DNA from: Shimia sp051201625
Lineage (GTDB): Bacteria; Pseudomonadota; Alphaproteobacteria; Rhodobacterales; Rhodobacteraceae
NCBI RefSeq assembly: GCF_051201625.1
Contig: NZ_CP179203.1
Location: 2,914,001 to 2,978,000 of the forward strand
Direction of reading: 5' to 3'
Length of the DNA: 64,000 bases
Shown here: piece after piece, positions 28,094-37,628 of the stretch
Position numbering within the stretch: position 1 is the stretch's first letter
How the letters are laid out: each line of letters starts with the position of its first letter
Program-made: the position numbers and the translations under genes
Notes under the pieces: model-generated
Databases searched by the model: none
What the model was told of the DNA's origin: nothing
Seen by the model: the letters and a program-made list of their open reading frames with translations, nothing else

Positions 28094-29698
28094 TTAGTTT
28101 GCCTGTCGCCGTAGGAATGCAGGGATTTCAATACGTTCCTGGTCAGCGTCAACCTCCGCTTCTGGTTCTGCAGTCTGTACGCTGGGTTGATGTCGATCTG
28201 ACGACTGGACTGTATTCTCCCGGTGGCCAGTCATACGATTAATCAGGCTATTAAACCGCCCTCCTTTTTCTTCGGCCGAAGAATGCGTCACAGAGCGTGC
28301 TGGCGCCTGATCAACTGCGGCCCTTAGCCGTTCAATCATTTGCGGAGTTGGAGTACCGGCGGCGGGACGTTGAGGCGCAATAAAATCCTCCGGTTCATCT
28401 TCCAAAAATTCCGGCTCGTTAGCCTGTACCGGCTGATAGGCAGGAGGTGGCAGATCATCACTTCGTGCCGTGAGTTCAAAAGTTGGGGCCACCGGCTCTT
28501 CTTCCCTAAAAATGTCTTCCATCTGCTCCTCTGCGGCGGCAGACTGCGGGTCTAGCTCAGAAAACAGACTTGGTTCAACATTACTTGCAACGTAGATTTC
28601 GGAACGGCCATTAACCTCAGCTAAATCTCCAGAAACAGCGGCATCTAACTCTGGATCGTCTTCCTGCGAGACATGCTGTATCAAAGGCTGCTTCAGTGAG
28701 CGACGAGGGATTGGCATTGGCGAAGAAACTTCTGCTGCGTCAATACCTGTTGCCACTACCGAGACCCGCATCGCACCCTCTAGCGCACTGTCAAGCGTCG
28801 AGCCAACAATGATATTGGCGTCTGCATCCACTTCCTCACGAATACGGTTTGCAGCTTCATCCAACTCGAACAGTGTTAGGTCGTGACCGCCAGTGATGTT
28901 GATCAAGACACCCTTGGCGCCCTGAAGACTAATTTCGTCGAGCAGTGGGTTGGCGATCGCCTTTTCGGCGGCTTGCACTGCTCTGTCTTCGCCTTCTGCC
29001 TCACCAGTACCCATCATAGCCTTGCCCATCTCATCCATAACCGCACGAACATCAGCAAAGTCGAGATTGATCAGGCCCGGGCGGACCATGAGATCGGTGA
29101 CGCCTTTCACACCCTGATACAAAACATCATCAGCCAAGGAAAATGCTTCGGTAAACGTCGTTTTTTCATTGGCCAACCGAAATAAGTTTTGGTTTGGAAT
29201 TATGATCAGCGTGTCGACCATTTTCTGCAAGCTTTCAACGCCCTCCTCGGCTTGGCGCATTCGCTTGGCGCCCTCAAACTGAAAAGGCTTGGTCACAACA
29301 CCGACCGTTAAAACTCCTAATTCGCGCGCTGCCTGCGCAATAATTGGCGCAGCCCCTGTCCCGGTGCCGCCACCCATTCCCGCCGTAATAAAGCACATGT
29401 GCGCGCCAGCAAGATGATCTACTATTTGTTCAATGCTCTCTTCGGCCGCAGCTGCGCCAACGGTTGCTCTGGCACCTGCTCCAAGCCCTTCTGTAACTTT
29501 CACGCCAAGTTGGATGCGGTTGCCCGCATCGCTTTGCTGTAACGCTTGCGCGTCGGTGTTGGCCACAACGAAATCTACGCCCTCCAGTTCCTTTGCGATC
29601 ATATTGTTGACCGCATTTCCACCGGCCCCGCCAACACCAAAAACTGTGATGCGGGGTTTCAGGTCAGCCTCGTCGGGCATAGTCAGATTCAATGTCAT
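28094..29698 (-). CDS. ftsZ: Cell division GTPase FtsZ
   Basis: 534 residues. FtsZ polymerises into the septal ring. The tubulin signature GGGTGTG is at 109-115 and GVGGAGGNAVNNM near residue 21. As in other alphaproteobacteria, the C-terminal linker is long (about residue 330 to 520, rich in Pro, Glu and Ser) and ends in the conserved peptide IPAFLRRQAN, which binds FtsA. I place the start at 29698 (MTLNLTMPDE), after GGCGGACAG; an in-frame ATG at 29788 has no ribosome site. It lies 411 bases after ftsA. Confidence 0.96.
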   Translation of the reverse strand: MTLNLTMPDEADLKPRITVFGVGGAGGNAVNNMIAKELEGVDFVVANTDAQALQQSDAGNRIQLGVKVTEGLGAGARATVGAAAAEESIEQIVDHLAGAHMCFITAGMGGGTGTGAAPIIAQAARELGVLTVGVVTKPFQFEGAKRMRQAEEGVESLQKMVDTLIIIPNQNLFRLANEKTTFTEAFSLADDVLYQGVKGVTDLMVRPGLINLDFADVRAVMDEMGKAMMGTGEAEGEDRAVQAAEKAIANPLLDEISLQGAKGVLINITGGHDLTLFELDEAANRIREEVDADANIIVGSTLDSALEGAMRVSVVATGIDAAEVSSPMPIPRRSLKQPLIQHVSQEDDPELDAAVSGDLAEVNGRSEIYVASNVEPSLFSELDPQSAAAEEQMEDIFREEEPVAPTFELTARSDDLPPPAYQPVQANEPEFLEDEPEDFIAPQRPAAGTPTPQMIERLRAAVDQAPARSVTHSSAEEKGGRFNSLINRMTGHRENTVQSSDRHQPSVQTAEPEAEVDADQERIEIPAFLRRQAN

Positions 29699-30109
29699 AG
29701 AACTGTCCGCCTGTTGTTTGCCCGCATTCGCGGGAATTTTTATGCCTACTCTAAACTTGATATTACCGATGCTTTGGGGAATCGTCATCTAAAAAAGCAA
29801 CATAAACCACAAAATATAGTTAATTATTGTATATTTTTCGCGTCATCTGGCTAATTCATCCAGATTTTGGGGTATCCAGCAGCCGCCATACAAAAAAAGA
29901 TCGTATCGACGCAACGCATTTCATGCGTAAGCGACGTTTTTGAAAATATCGATTTCAGGCGACTGCTCATAATGCCACCCCAGCCTCTTTGGGCCGTTGA
30001 CGACAATTTGAGGAAAAAATGAAAAAACTGCAAGTTGTTTCTTAAACGTGATGCCAAAACCAAACGTTGGACAAGGGCAAAGTCAATTCCGTTGGAGAAG
30101 AACGGCGCT
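29699..30109. promoter_or_regulatory. ftsA-ftsZ intergenic region
   Basis: 411 bases, the longest space inside the division cluster, and so a likely place for an ftsZ promoter. It contains a hairpin-forming repeat ACGCATttcATGCGT at 29914-29928 and AT-rich sequence nearer ftsZ. I saw no full CtrA-type box (TTAA-N7-TTAA). No gene is apparent. Confidence 0.5.
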
Positions 30110-31444
30110 CTACCAGTTATCTCGAAACCAGCGAACGGCACGGCGCAGGGATCGAACAGGATAACGCTCTACGGGCAGGTCAAAATCCCACCACTCATCT
30201 TGGGGATGCGTTGCAAACAAACACATACCCACGGCGCTAGCGAATCCAGGGCCAGTCGCCGCCTGCGGCAACCCATGAACGCGCATTGGACGACCCAGTC
30301 GGACCTGTTGACCAAGAATTTTTGAGGCTAATCCATCTAGTCCCGGAATCTGGCTACCGCCACCAGTTAGGACAATTTGTTGACTCGGCAAATGGTGAAA
30401 TCCAGCAGCGTCAAGACGCGCTCGAACTTCCTCAAGGATTTCCTCGACACGTGGTCGCATAATGCCAATAAGTTCGGCACGACTTACAGTACGCCTATCA
30501 TGCTCCCAATCGCCGGTATCGCCTTCTAAGTCGATCATTTCGCGATCATCCATTCCAGTGGCAACTACACCGCCGTAAAATGTCTTGATCCGCTCTGCCG
30601 TTGCCAGCGGCACCTGAAGCCCCATTGAAATATCGCCAGTCACGTGATCGCCGCCCATGCGCACAGAATCCGCGTAAATCATATGTTTCTTCATAAATAA
30701 TGAAATTCCGGTGGCCCCACCTCCAAGGTCTATACAAGCCGCCCCAAGTTCCTGTTCATCCTCTACCAAAGAAGACAGCCCGGACACATATGCGGAAGAC
30801 GCAATCCCCGCAAGTTCCAGATCACAACGCTTGACACAATGAGCCAGGTTTTGGATTGCAACCTCATCAACGGTTAACATATGCATGTCAGTGGCCAGCG
30901 TCTGCCCCATCTGCCCACGCGGATCCGCAAGTCCAGAACGATGGTCCAGTGCAAAATTTACCGGCTGGGCATGCAACACCTCACGATGTGCGCCAAATTC
31001 GGGAATGTGACAAGTCGAGAGCGCTCTCGCGACATCTTGCTCCGTAACGACATGACCTTCAAGCTCCACACTGCCATCAAGCCCATATGATCGTGGATCG
31101 GCTCCTGCAAAACATGCAATAACATGATCCACACGAATCTTAGCCATCTTCTGAGCTGCCTGCAGCGCAGTGCGAATTGCACGCTCTGTTTCCTGCATCG
31201 CAGCGATTTCGCCAAATCGTACACCGCGCGAACGAGTTGTTGCCGCGCCTATCACCCGAAAACCAATTTGTCCCGCCATCGGACCAACACCGTCCGACTC
31301 TGTCACGCGATCAGTGCCATCAAAGCGTAGGACAAGGCAGGCTATCTTTGAGCTCCCAACATCTAGCACCGCAACTACACCGCGTTGCATTGCTGCCTTT
31401 CGCATGTTCCGCATTGCACGCTGAGATTCATAAAGCTCTATCAT
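30110..31444 (-). CDS. ftsA: Cell division protein FtsA
   Basis: 444-residue actin-like protein that tethers FtsZ to the membrane and recruits late division proteins. Motifs are the phosphate-1 loop DVGSSKIACLV, CIDLGGGATGIS (phosphate 2) and VLTGGGSQIPGL (adenosine). The start ATG at 31444 overlaps the ftsQ stop as ATGA, so translation is coupled; an in-frame start at 31486 lies inside ftsQ. Its N-terminus has about 25 residues before the actin core. Confidence 0.96.
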   Translation of the reverse strand: MIELYESQRAMRNMRKAAMQRGVVAVLDVGSSKIACLVLRFDGTDRVTESDGVGPMAGQIGFRVIGAATTRSRGVRFGEIAAMQETERAIRTALQAAQKMAKIRVDHVIACFAGADPRSYGLDGSVELEGHVVTEQDVARALSTCHIPEFGAHREVLHAQPVNFALDHRSGLADPRGQMGQTLATDMHMLTVDEVAIQNLAHCVKRCDLELAGIASSAYVSGLSSLVEDEQELGAACIDLGGGATGISLFMKKHMIYADSVRMGGDHVTGDISMGLQVPLATAERIKTFYGGVVATGMDDREMIDLEGDTGDWEHDRRTVSRAELIGIMRPRVEEILEEVRARLDAAGFHHLPSQQIVLTGGGSQIPGLDGLASKILGQQVRLGRPMRVHGLPQAATGPGFASAVGMCLFATHPQDEWWDFDLPVERYPVRSLRRAVRWFRDNW

Positions 31445-32316
31445 TGATGCACTTTCCCTAAAGATATCTGGCTGATACGCCACCACTCTTCCACTGCGAT
31501 TTCCGCCAATCGGATGGTTGGGCGAGCCAGCAAACGCATATCCACTACCAATAAATTTCGCTCCAGCATGTCCTGCGCTTCGCTTAAAGCGATGACACGC
31601 TCTAGCGCTTGAACAGCCCCAAACTCTGGTAAGAGGATGCGTTGCTCACGATCTAGAACAACATCCCAGCGCCGCTCACCAACGCGCACCAATCCACGCA
31701 TACGCTCGGACAACGGCCCAGCCGCTGCGTACAGCTGAATGGCCTCCGCAACGTGCCGCTCCGCGCCTGCCCCAGCCATGAGAGGCAAATTAGGAAACAG
31801 CGCGCGCGCGCGCGCTAAACCTGTGACGTAGCCTTCAACATCGACTAAAGCAAGTCCCGCATAAGTGCGCCACAAAATCACAGGGTCGCGCTCCGCAACC
31901 AAGATTTGCAGAATTCCACCGGGGCGCACTCTAACAGACACCGTCGCCACAGCCGGTAATCCAGAGATACGTTCCTGAATTTCGTCAAGATCCAGGTCAA
32001 ACGAACTGATTGGAAAATCAATTGGCATGATTTCACGAATATCTTCGGCGATGCCTCTACTGGCCCCGTCGATCGCCATAGCATTGACCATAAATTCTGG
32101 CCGGGTCGCAATCTCTGTTCGAATGTCATTGTACACAAGCAAAAGAGCGTCACGGCGATCTTGATCTGATAACCAGACTATCATTGCGCCTGCAACTATT
32201 GAGAACGGCAATAGAACGCGCAAGCAAAGACGGAAAAAAGGCGTTAGCATCAAGCGCTGCAGACGATAAGACCAACGCGATGGTGCCGGATCCGAGCGTA
32301 AACCTAACGGTTGCAT
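31441..32316 (-). CDS. ftsQ: Cell division protein FtsQ
   Basis: 291 residues: a short basic cytoplasmic part, one membrane segment (LPFSIVAGAMIVWL, about residues 35-55), then a POTRA domain and the FtsQ domain in the periplasm. FtsQ links FtsB/FtsL to the divisome. The start ATG 32316 has GGAGG seven bases upstream and overlaps the ddl stop by 13 bases; it overlaps ftsA by four. The coding sequence contains an alternating CG tract at about 31800-31815. Confidence 0.95.
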   Translation of the reverse strand: MQPLGLRSDPAPSRWSYRLQRLMLTPFFRLCLRVLLPFSIVAGAMIVWLSDQDRRDALLLVYNDIRTEIATRPEFMVNAMAIDGASRGIAEDIREIMPIDFPISSFDLDLDEIQERISGLPAVATVSVRVRPGGILQILVAERDPVILWRTYAGLALVDVEGYVTGLARARALFPNLPLMAGAGAERHVAEAIQLYAAAGPLSERMRGLVRVGERRWDVVLDREQRILLPEFGAVQALERVIALSEAQDMLERNLLVVDMRLLARPTIRLAEIAVEEWWRISQISLGKVHQ

Positions 32317-33218
32317 GATGCATCCTCCACCATCCACACACAGAGTTCCGGAAAGGAGATCCCAAGTTCCAGCGCCTGTTCCGGCGCCAAAGACGTCGGC
32401 GTCATGCCAGGTTGTGTATTGGTTTCCAAAAGGATCAGTCCGTCCAAATCTCGCGTATCGTCCCAGCGAAAATCCGTACGTGACAAACCGCGACATCCCA
32501 ATGCGGAATGGGCGCGAAGAGCGTAATCGAGACAGGCGTCAAAAATACTCCTTGGAATGTTTGCGGGTATCTCATGACGCGAACCACCATCAGCATATTT
32601 AGCATCATAATCATACCAGCCCTCGGTAATGATATCCGTAACGGTCATCGCCTTATCACCCATCACGGTAGTAGTTAGCTCTCGACCCGGCGCATATGTT
32701 TCCACCATGACTTGCTCGGGCATACTTTGTTCAAGCAGAGGTGGGCCACTAGCTGTCTCATTGACAATATAAATTCCGACAGAGGACCCCTCATTATTGG
32801 GCTTAACTACGTAAGGAGGCACCATCACATGCTGCTCCGAGACTTCATCTCGCATGGCAAGGACGCTATCAACAACTGGCAATCCCACGGACTTGAATAT
32901 ATTCTTTGAGCGCTGCTTATCCATCGCAAGCGACGAGGCCAAGACACCAGAATGTGTGTAGGGGAGACCCAGCCATTCAAGTAAACCCTGCACACAGCCA
33001 TCTTCCCCCCAGCGACCGTGCAGGGCATTGAAGACCACATTTGGTTGAAGCTTTACTAAACGCGCAGCTAGATCGCGGCCCGCATCGACCTCGACAACCT
33101 CATACCCTGCTTTCCGCAGCGCGGCCGCGCATTCACGCCCTGAAGACAAACTGACCTCTCGCTCTAACGAGGGACCGCCCATCAATACCGCAACTGTGGT
33201 CTCTGCCCTATCCGACAT
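32304..33218 (-). CDS. ddl: D-alanine--D-alanine ligase
   Basis: About 304 residues of DdlB type, an ATP-grasp enzyme making the D-Ala-D-Ala dipeptide for peptidoglycan. Motifs are VAVLMGGPSLEREVSLSSG at the N-terminus, YVVKPNNEGSSVGI in the ATP site and LLETNTQPGMTPTS near the C-terminus. The ATG 33218 and a GTG 33224 are both possible; GAGG lies upstream of both. It overlaps ftsQ by 13 bases and follows murB by about 110. Confidence 0.97.
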   Translation of the reverse strand: MSDRAETTVAVLMGGPSLEREVSLSSGRECAAALRKAGYEVVEVDAGRDLAARLVKLQPNVVFNALHGRWGEDGCVQGLLEWLGLPYTHSGVLASSLAMDKQRSKNIFKSVGLPVVDSVLAMRDEVSEQHVMVPPYVVKPNNEGSSVGIYIVNETASGPPLLEQSMPEQVMVETYAPGRELTTTVMGDKAMTVTDIITEGWYDYDAKYADGGSRHEIPANIPRSIFDACLDYALRAHSALGCRGLSRTDFRWDDTRDLDGLILLETNTQPGMTPTSLAPEQALELGISFPELCVWMVEDASCNR

Positions 33219-33328
33219 ACCCACGCGTGCCTCAGTGTCCCGGGCATTTCGACGTTTAGCCGTCTTTTTTGCCCTGTTTTATTGTGTTCGTCTGGCCAAT
33301 CTTTGCACCTGTGACCAAACTTCTTTTG

Positions 33329-34249
33329 TCACGTTGAAAACCCAACGCGCTTAATTTCCCACTCTAGCTCTATTCCGCTGATTTGGAAAACCCTTTTTCG
33401 TACTTCCTCGCCCAGCTTTTCCAAATCTGCCGCTGTAGCGCCACCAGTGTTGATCATAAAATTAGCATGCATCTCGCTCATTTGCGCCCCACCCACTTGC
33501 GCGCCTCGCATTCCGGCCTCATCAATCAGTTTCCATGCTTTTAGATCATGCGCATCATCAGCCAGCCCCGTTGAGGAAAACCCGGCAGGATTGCGAAAAG
33601 TACTGCCAGCTGAGCGATCCGCGGTGGGCTGCGACATATTTCGCTTCGCAAGCTGCGCATCCATGCGAACCTCTAATTCATTGGAGTTTCCCAAAGGTCC
33701 CTCAAAAACAGCTTCGGTCAATATCCATCCATCTGGCAGATCGGTCTGACGGTATCTAAAATTCAAATCTTTCGCGGTAAGTCTTACAATTTCTCCGGAA
33801 CGCGTCACCGCTTTTGCCTCCAAAAAAACATCACTAATATAGGTGCCATAACATCCAGCATTCATCCTAACGGCGCCCCCTACAGCGCCGGGAATGGTGC
33901 GTAGAAACGCTAAATCTACTGCCGCCTGACCGGCTTTGCGCGCCACATGAGCGTCCAGTGCCGCGGCTCCAGCACGCACACGATTGCCGTCAATCTTGAT
34001 ATCATTGAACTCTCGGCCCAAACGGACCACCACCGCTCGCAAACCACCGTCTCGCACGATGAGGTTGCTGCCTACACCCATTGGAAACACTGAGATACTC
34101 GCTGGAAGAGCCTTCAAAAAATCTGCTAAATCTTGCGTATCCGCAGGTTGAAACATCCAGTCTGCAGGTCCACCTACCCGCAGCCATGTCAAATCTGCCA
34201 GTAACCGGTTTGCAGTCAGCTTACCGCGTACTTCCGGCATATCGGTCAT
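33329..34249 (-). CDS. murB: UDP-N-acetylenolpyruvoylglucosamine reductase
   Basis: 306-residue FAD enzyme that reduces UDP-GlcNAc-enolpyruvate to UDP-MurNAc. Visible are the FAD-binding PMGVGSNLIVRD, TIPGAVGGAVRMNAGCYG, the catalytic Ser in GSTFRNP and the Glu in LEWEIKRVG. It is the type I form with an intact NPAG loop. The start at 34249 is firm: AGGAGGG six bases before the ATG. A longer frame up to 34423 runs through the neighbouring small gene and is not used. Confidence 0.97.
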   Translation of the reverse strand: MTDMPEVRGKLTANRLLADLTWLRVGGPADWMFQPADTQDLADFLKALPASISVFPMGVGSNLIVRDGGLRAVVVRLGREFNDIKIDGNRVRAGAAALDAHVARKAGQAAVDLAFLRTIPGAVGGAVRMNAGCYGTYISDVFLEAKAVTRSGEIVRLTAKDLNFRYRQTDLPDGWILTEAVFEGPLGNSNELEVRMDAQLAKRNMSQPTADRSAGSTFRNPAGFSSTGLADDAHDLKAWKLIDEAGMRGAQVGGAQMSEMHANFMINTGGATAADLEKLGEEVRKRVFQISGIELEWEIKRVGFST

Positions 34250-34260
34250 TTGATCCCTCC

Positions 34261-34581
34261 TCAAGTTTTGTCCTTCAAACCAACGCGCCTTCGGACCAGC
34301 GAGAAAAAACCCCACCCAAGTCCAAAGGAAACCGCTAGAATGCCAATCAGCCAAACCGTATATTTCATGAGTGCCCCCACTTTTTCTGCATCCTGCGGCT
34401 TCGCGACAGCCCAAAGCATCCAAATGGTTGTCAATAAAAGCCCAAGCAAACTGAGTATTATTATTTGCGCCCGCATCAGGTCAGCTCGTTGATCATGAGC
34501 CCCTTTCACAAATCCAAACGCAGGGAACATTAGGGCCGCGAACCAAATCAACGCGTTAAGTCCCAAAGCCAGATCTAACAT
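34261..34581 (-). CDS. Small three-segment membrane protein between murC and murB
   Basis: 106 residues, no family recognised. Hydrophobic segments lie at about 8-25, 40-62 and 75-95, with a positively charged tail (VRRRVGLKDK). The ATG at 34581 overlaps the DUF2484 stop by one base (TGATG), so it is likely co-translated. It sits 11 bases before murB. A link to cell-wall synthesis is suggested only by position. Confidence 0.8.
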   Translation of the reverse strand: MLDLALGLNALIWFAALMFPAFGFVKGAHDQRADLMRAQIIILSLLGLLLTTIWMLWAVAKPQDAEKVGALMKYTVWLIGILAVSFGLGWGFFSLVRRRVGLKDKT

Positions 34582-34826
34582 CACAAGACGCGCCTCTTAA
34601 TCCAACGTGCGAGATGTAGCGCCGACCAACGCATTAGCCAGGCAGCCGAAATCAAAACCAAGAGGGCCATCCAGCCCCCGTCCTCATAAAGCACGCCAAT
34701 TAGGATTGGCACGCCTACAGCAATCATCACAAAGGTAAATCTCCAATGATGATCTGCGGATACAAATATTGCGCCCAAATTTACGAGTAGAAGCCAAAAC
34801 AACGCGAAAACCAAAGATAAGCTCAT
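34581..34826 (-). CDS. DUF2484 family membrane protein
   Basis: 81 residues, three hydrophobic segments; the pattern FALFWLLLVNLGAIF, then HHWRF, and a final LRWSALHLARWIKRR-like end (here MRWSALHLARWIKRR) fits DUF2484, a small family typical of Rhodobacterales cell-wall clusters. The start ATG 34826 follows AAGG at seven bases and overlaps the preceding gene's stop as ATGA. Function unknown. Confidence 0.85.
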   Translation of the reverse strand: MSLSLVFALFWLLLVNLGAIFVSADHHWRFTFVMIAVGVPILIGVLYEDGGWMALLVLISAAWLMRWSALHLARWIKRRVL

Positions 34827-35080
34827 TCGCATACCTTCGGTGATAAATGCCCACAAAGCATTTTCAAAAAATTCCGTAATGGGCAAAATAAAAGCGATAA
34901 AAACCCAATCAATGAAGCTGTACGCGCCGCGGCGCCATACGACCGCCAAATCAGGATGATTAAAAGAAAGACCGTAAGCAACTGCGAGACGCGCAGCCCA
35001 TGTTGCTGACGCACCGAGGAAACTTCAACAGCCAACACGGCCAGGCTCAAAAAAATGGTATTTTTGAGAGTATCGGTCAT
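34823..35080 (-). CDS. Small hydrophobic protein downstream of murC
   Basis: 85 residues with two to three hydrophobic stretches (TIFLSLAVLAV, LLTVFLLIILIW, ASLIGFLSLLF). Its TGA overlaps the DUF2484 ATG by four bases, the same coupling as its neighbours, which supports it. The ribosome site is poor and no family is recognised. A second frame across 34832-34949 is also hydrophobic, so a frameshift inside this region cannot be excluded. Confidence 0.55.
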   Translation of the reverse strand: MTDTLKNTIFLSLAVLAVEVSSVRQQHGLRVSQLLTVFLLIILIWRSYGAAARTASLIGFLSLLFCPLRNFLKMLCGHLSPKVCE

Positions 35081-35124
35081 CTGTTTTATTCTGGCCACAA
35101 CAAAGATTTTGCTCGTGCTACGCA

Positions 35125-36528
35125 TTAATTTAGACGTTGCGGCAACATGTTTGCCCATGCGCTGATCGTGCCAGCCCCCAAGCAAACGATAATGTCACCC
35201 ACTTTGGCTTCATCCCGAACTAGCTTTACAAGATCATTTTCGTCCTGAATTGCGTATGCTTGCCTGTGACCGTGCGCGATCAAGCCTGCCACTAAATCAT
35301 CTCGGCTTGCACCCTTTACCGGATCTTCACCCGCCGCATAAACTTCGGCTATACCAACTACATCCGCATCCTTAAAGCAGCCACAAAAATCTTCAAAAAG
35401 TGAAATCAGCCGTGAGTAACGATGTGGTTGATGCACTGCGATAACACGGCCCGCGTCTCCAATTGCCTGGCGTGCAGCCTTCAGCACAGCAGTTATCTCG
35501 ACGGGATGATGCCCGTAATCATCAATTACGGGAACACCCCCCATAACCTCGCCTACCTTTGTAAAACGTCGGTTGACTCCGCCAAAACTGCTCAATGCCT
35601 CGCGTATCTCATCTTTTTTCATCCCAAGGTGTCGCGCAATCGCAACCGCGCTCAATGCATTCGAAACATTGTGATCGCCCGGCATGGGAAGTGAACACTT
35701 TTCAATCACGGTTCCTTCGGCCTGTAGTGCAATATCGAAATGGGCGACCCCTGACTCGTACGTTAGATTGATAGCCCGCACATCGGCTTGAGCGTTAAAG
35801 CCAAAGGTTACAATTCGGCGATCAGTGATTTTGCCAACCAGAGTTTGAACGTCCGGGTCATCAGTACAACACACTGCCAAACCATAGAACGGGATGTTAG
35901 AAACAAAATCATAAAACCCTTGATGCAGCGCCTGCTCTGTACCCCAGTGCTCCATGTGCTCGGGGTCGATATTTGTTACAATAGCTATTGTTGCTGGCAG
36001 TCGGTTAAACGTTCCGTCCGACTCATCGGCTTCTACAACCATCCACTCTCCGTCGCCAACCCGGGCATTAGATCCATAAGCGTGAATAATGCCACCATTG
36101 ATGACTGTCGGATCAAACCTTCCATGCTCTAATAAGGCCGCAACCATAGTTGTCGTGGTAGTTTTGCCATGCGTGCCGGCCACCGCAATATTCGACTTTA
36201 ACCTCATCAGCTCGGCGAGCATTTCAGCACGACGCACAACAGGAAGCCCACGACGACGTGCTTCGTCTAGTTCCAGATTGCCTGACTTTATTGCCGAGGA
36301 GATGACGACCACCTCGGCGTCTTTCAAGTTTTCAGCCTTTTGGCCGACAAACAATCTTGCACCGCGTTCTACCAACCGATCAGTGATCTTACTTGCCCTC
36401 AGATCTGAACCCTGAACCAAATATCCGTGGTTTAGCAGTACTTCAGCGATACCAGACATACCGATGCCACCCATTCCGACAAAGTGAATCAGCCCAACAT
36501 CTCCTGGCAGTTTGGTTGTCGCGTTCAT
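35125..36528 (-). CDS. murC: UDP-N-acetylmuramate--L-alanine ligase
   Basis: 467-residue Mur ligase that adds the first amino acid to UDP-MurNAc. It has an N-terminal nucleotide-binding GMGGIGMSGIAEV, the ATP loop GTHGKTTTT at 118-126, VEADESDGTF and the C-terminal DDYGHHPVEI. The start is two bases after the murG stop, so the two are co-transcribed. Confidence 0.98.
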   Translation of the reverse strand: MNATTKLPGDVGLIHFVGMGGIGMSGIAEVLLNHGYLVQGSDLRASKITDRLVERGARLFVGQKAENLKDAEVVVISSAIKSGNLELDEARRRGLPVVRRAEMLAELMRLKSNIAVAGTHGKTTTTTMVAALLEHGRFDPTVINGGIIHAYGSNARVGDGEWMVVEADESDGTFNRLPATIAIVTNIDPEHMEHWGTEQALHQGFYDFVSNIPFYGLAVCCTDDPDVQTLVGKITDRRIVTFGFNAQADVRAINLTYESGVAHFDIALQAEGTVIEKCSLPMPGDHNVSNALSAVAIARHLGMKKDEIREALSSFGGVNRRFTKVGEVMGGVPVIDDYGHHPVEITAVLKAARQAIGDAGRVIAVHQPHRYSRLISLFEDFCGCFKDADVVGIAEVYAAGEDPVKGASRDDLVAGLIAHGHRQAYAIQDENDLVKLVRDEAKVGDIIVCLGAGTISAWANMLPQRLN

Positions 36529-36530
36529 GC

Positions 36531-37628
36531 TTAAGCTTCCTTGTCTGCTAACTGCTCGACCAAAGTCACGAGCGCGTCAGTCGCATCAGGTTTTCCTGTA
36601 GAAAGTGCGGCGAGTGCCATTTGCATTGCTCCATCGGGGTCACAAAGTATTGTTACGATCTGTTCCGTCAAAACATCTACCGACAACTTTTTTTCAGGTA
36701 TCAGAACTGCCGCTCCAGCATCAACTAACCCCCGAGCATTAGCAGTCTGGTGATCAGCTGTCGCGGCTGCGTAGGGGATGAGAACGGAAGGCCTACCAAT
36801 TACGCTGATGTCCGCAACACTGGACGCCCCAGCTCTCGAAATAATTAACTGTGCCTCGCTCATACGTTTTGGCACATCCTGAAAAAACGGCTTTACTTCT
36901 GCACGAATACCAATACTGGCATAAAAAGCTGTAACGCGGTCTAAATCTTCATTACGAGCCTGATGACTTACCCGTATATGATTTAAAAGCCGATCAGGAA
37001 GCGCCGCTATTGAGGAAGGAACCGTATCACTCAATATTCGAGCGCCCTGACTTCCGCCAATGACTAAAATCGATATCGGGAAATTTCCCGGTGCGATATA
37101 TTTCGATCCAGCGTACTCCAGAACTGCCGCCCGCACCGGATTTCCCGTATGCGTTCCCTCTACACCCACCGGCAAATCAGTAGGCCATGTTCCGCATGCA
37201 ATGGTATGCACCCGCCTTGCAAACTGAGTGTTTACTCTCCCGAGTATACCGTTTTGTTCTTGAATCATGCGAGGCAGTTTCATGAGCCATGCGGCACCAA
37301 TAGCCGGGATACTGGGATACCCACCAAAACCAACTACTGCCAGTGGGCGATCTCGGCGGAACTGCATAACTGTTGATAGAATTCCACTTAGAATTCGAAA
37401 AGGTACTGCTAGTTTGGCAAATACACCACCGCGGGCGAAAGTGGCACTTGCCACCTTCTGTATTTTTACAGAACGCGGAAAACCACTGGTATAACGTGAA
37501 CCGCGCACATCCGTGCTCAATTTGACCCGCCAGCCCCTGCGCAGCATTGCCTCAGCCAGAGCCTGCGCCGGAAACATATGACCTCCGGTACCGCCAGCCG
37601 CAATCACCAGCAATGGCCGCTCTGTCAT
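36531..37628 (-). CDS. murG: UDP-GlcNAc:lipid I N-acetylglucosaminyltransferase
   Basis: 365 residues; GT-B glycosyltransferase at the inner face of the membrane that converts lipid I to lipid II. The glycine-rich loop GGTGGH is at 12-17, ILVIGGSQGARILS begins the C-terminal domain, and ISRAGASSVADIS precedes the UDP-GlcNAc site. The ATG overlaps the ftsW stop as ATGA, so translation is coupled. Confidence 0.97.
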   Translation of the reverse strand: MTERPLLVIAAGGTGGHMFPAQALAEAMLRRGWRVKLSTDVRGSRYTSGFPRSVKIQKVASATFARGGVFAKLAVPFRILSGILSTVMQFRRDRPLAVVGFGGYPSIPAIGAAWLMKLPRMIQEQNGILGRVNTQFARRVHTIACGTWPTDLPVGVEGTHTGNPVRAAVLEYAGSKYIAPGNFPISILVIGGSQGARILSDTVPSSIAALPDRLLNHIRVSHQARNEDLDRVTAFYASIGIRAEVKPFFQDVPKRMSEAQLIISRAGASSVADISVIGRPSVLIPYAAATADHQTANARGLVDAGAAVLIPEKKLSVDVLTEQIVTILCDPDGAMQMALAALSTGKPDATDALVTLVEQLADKEA

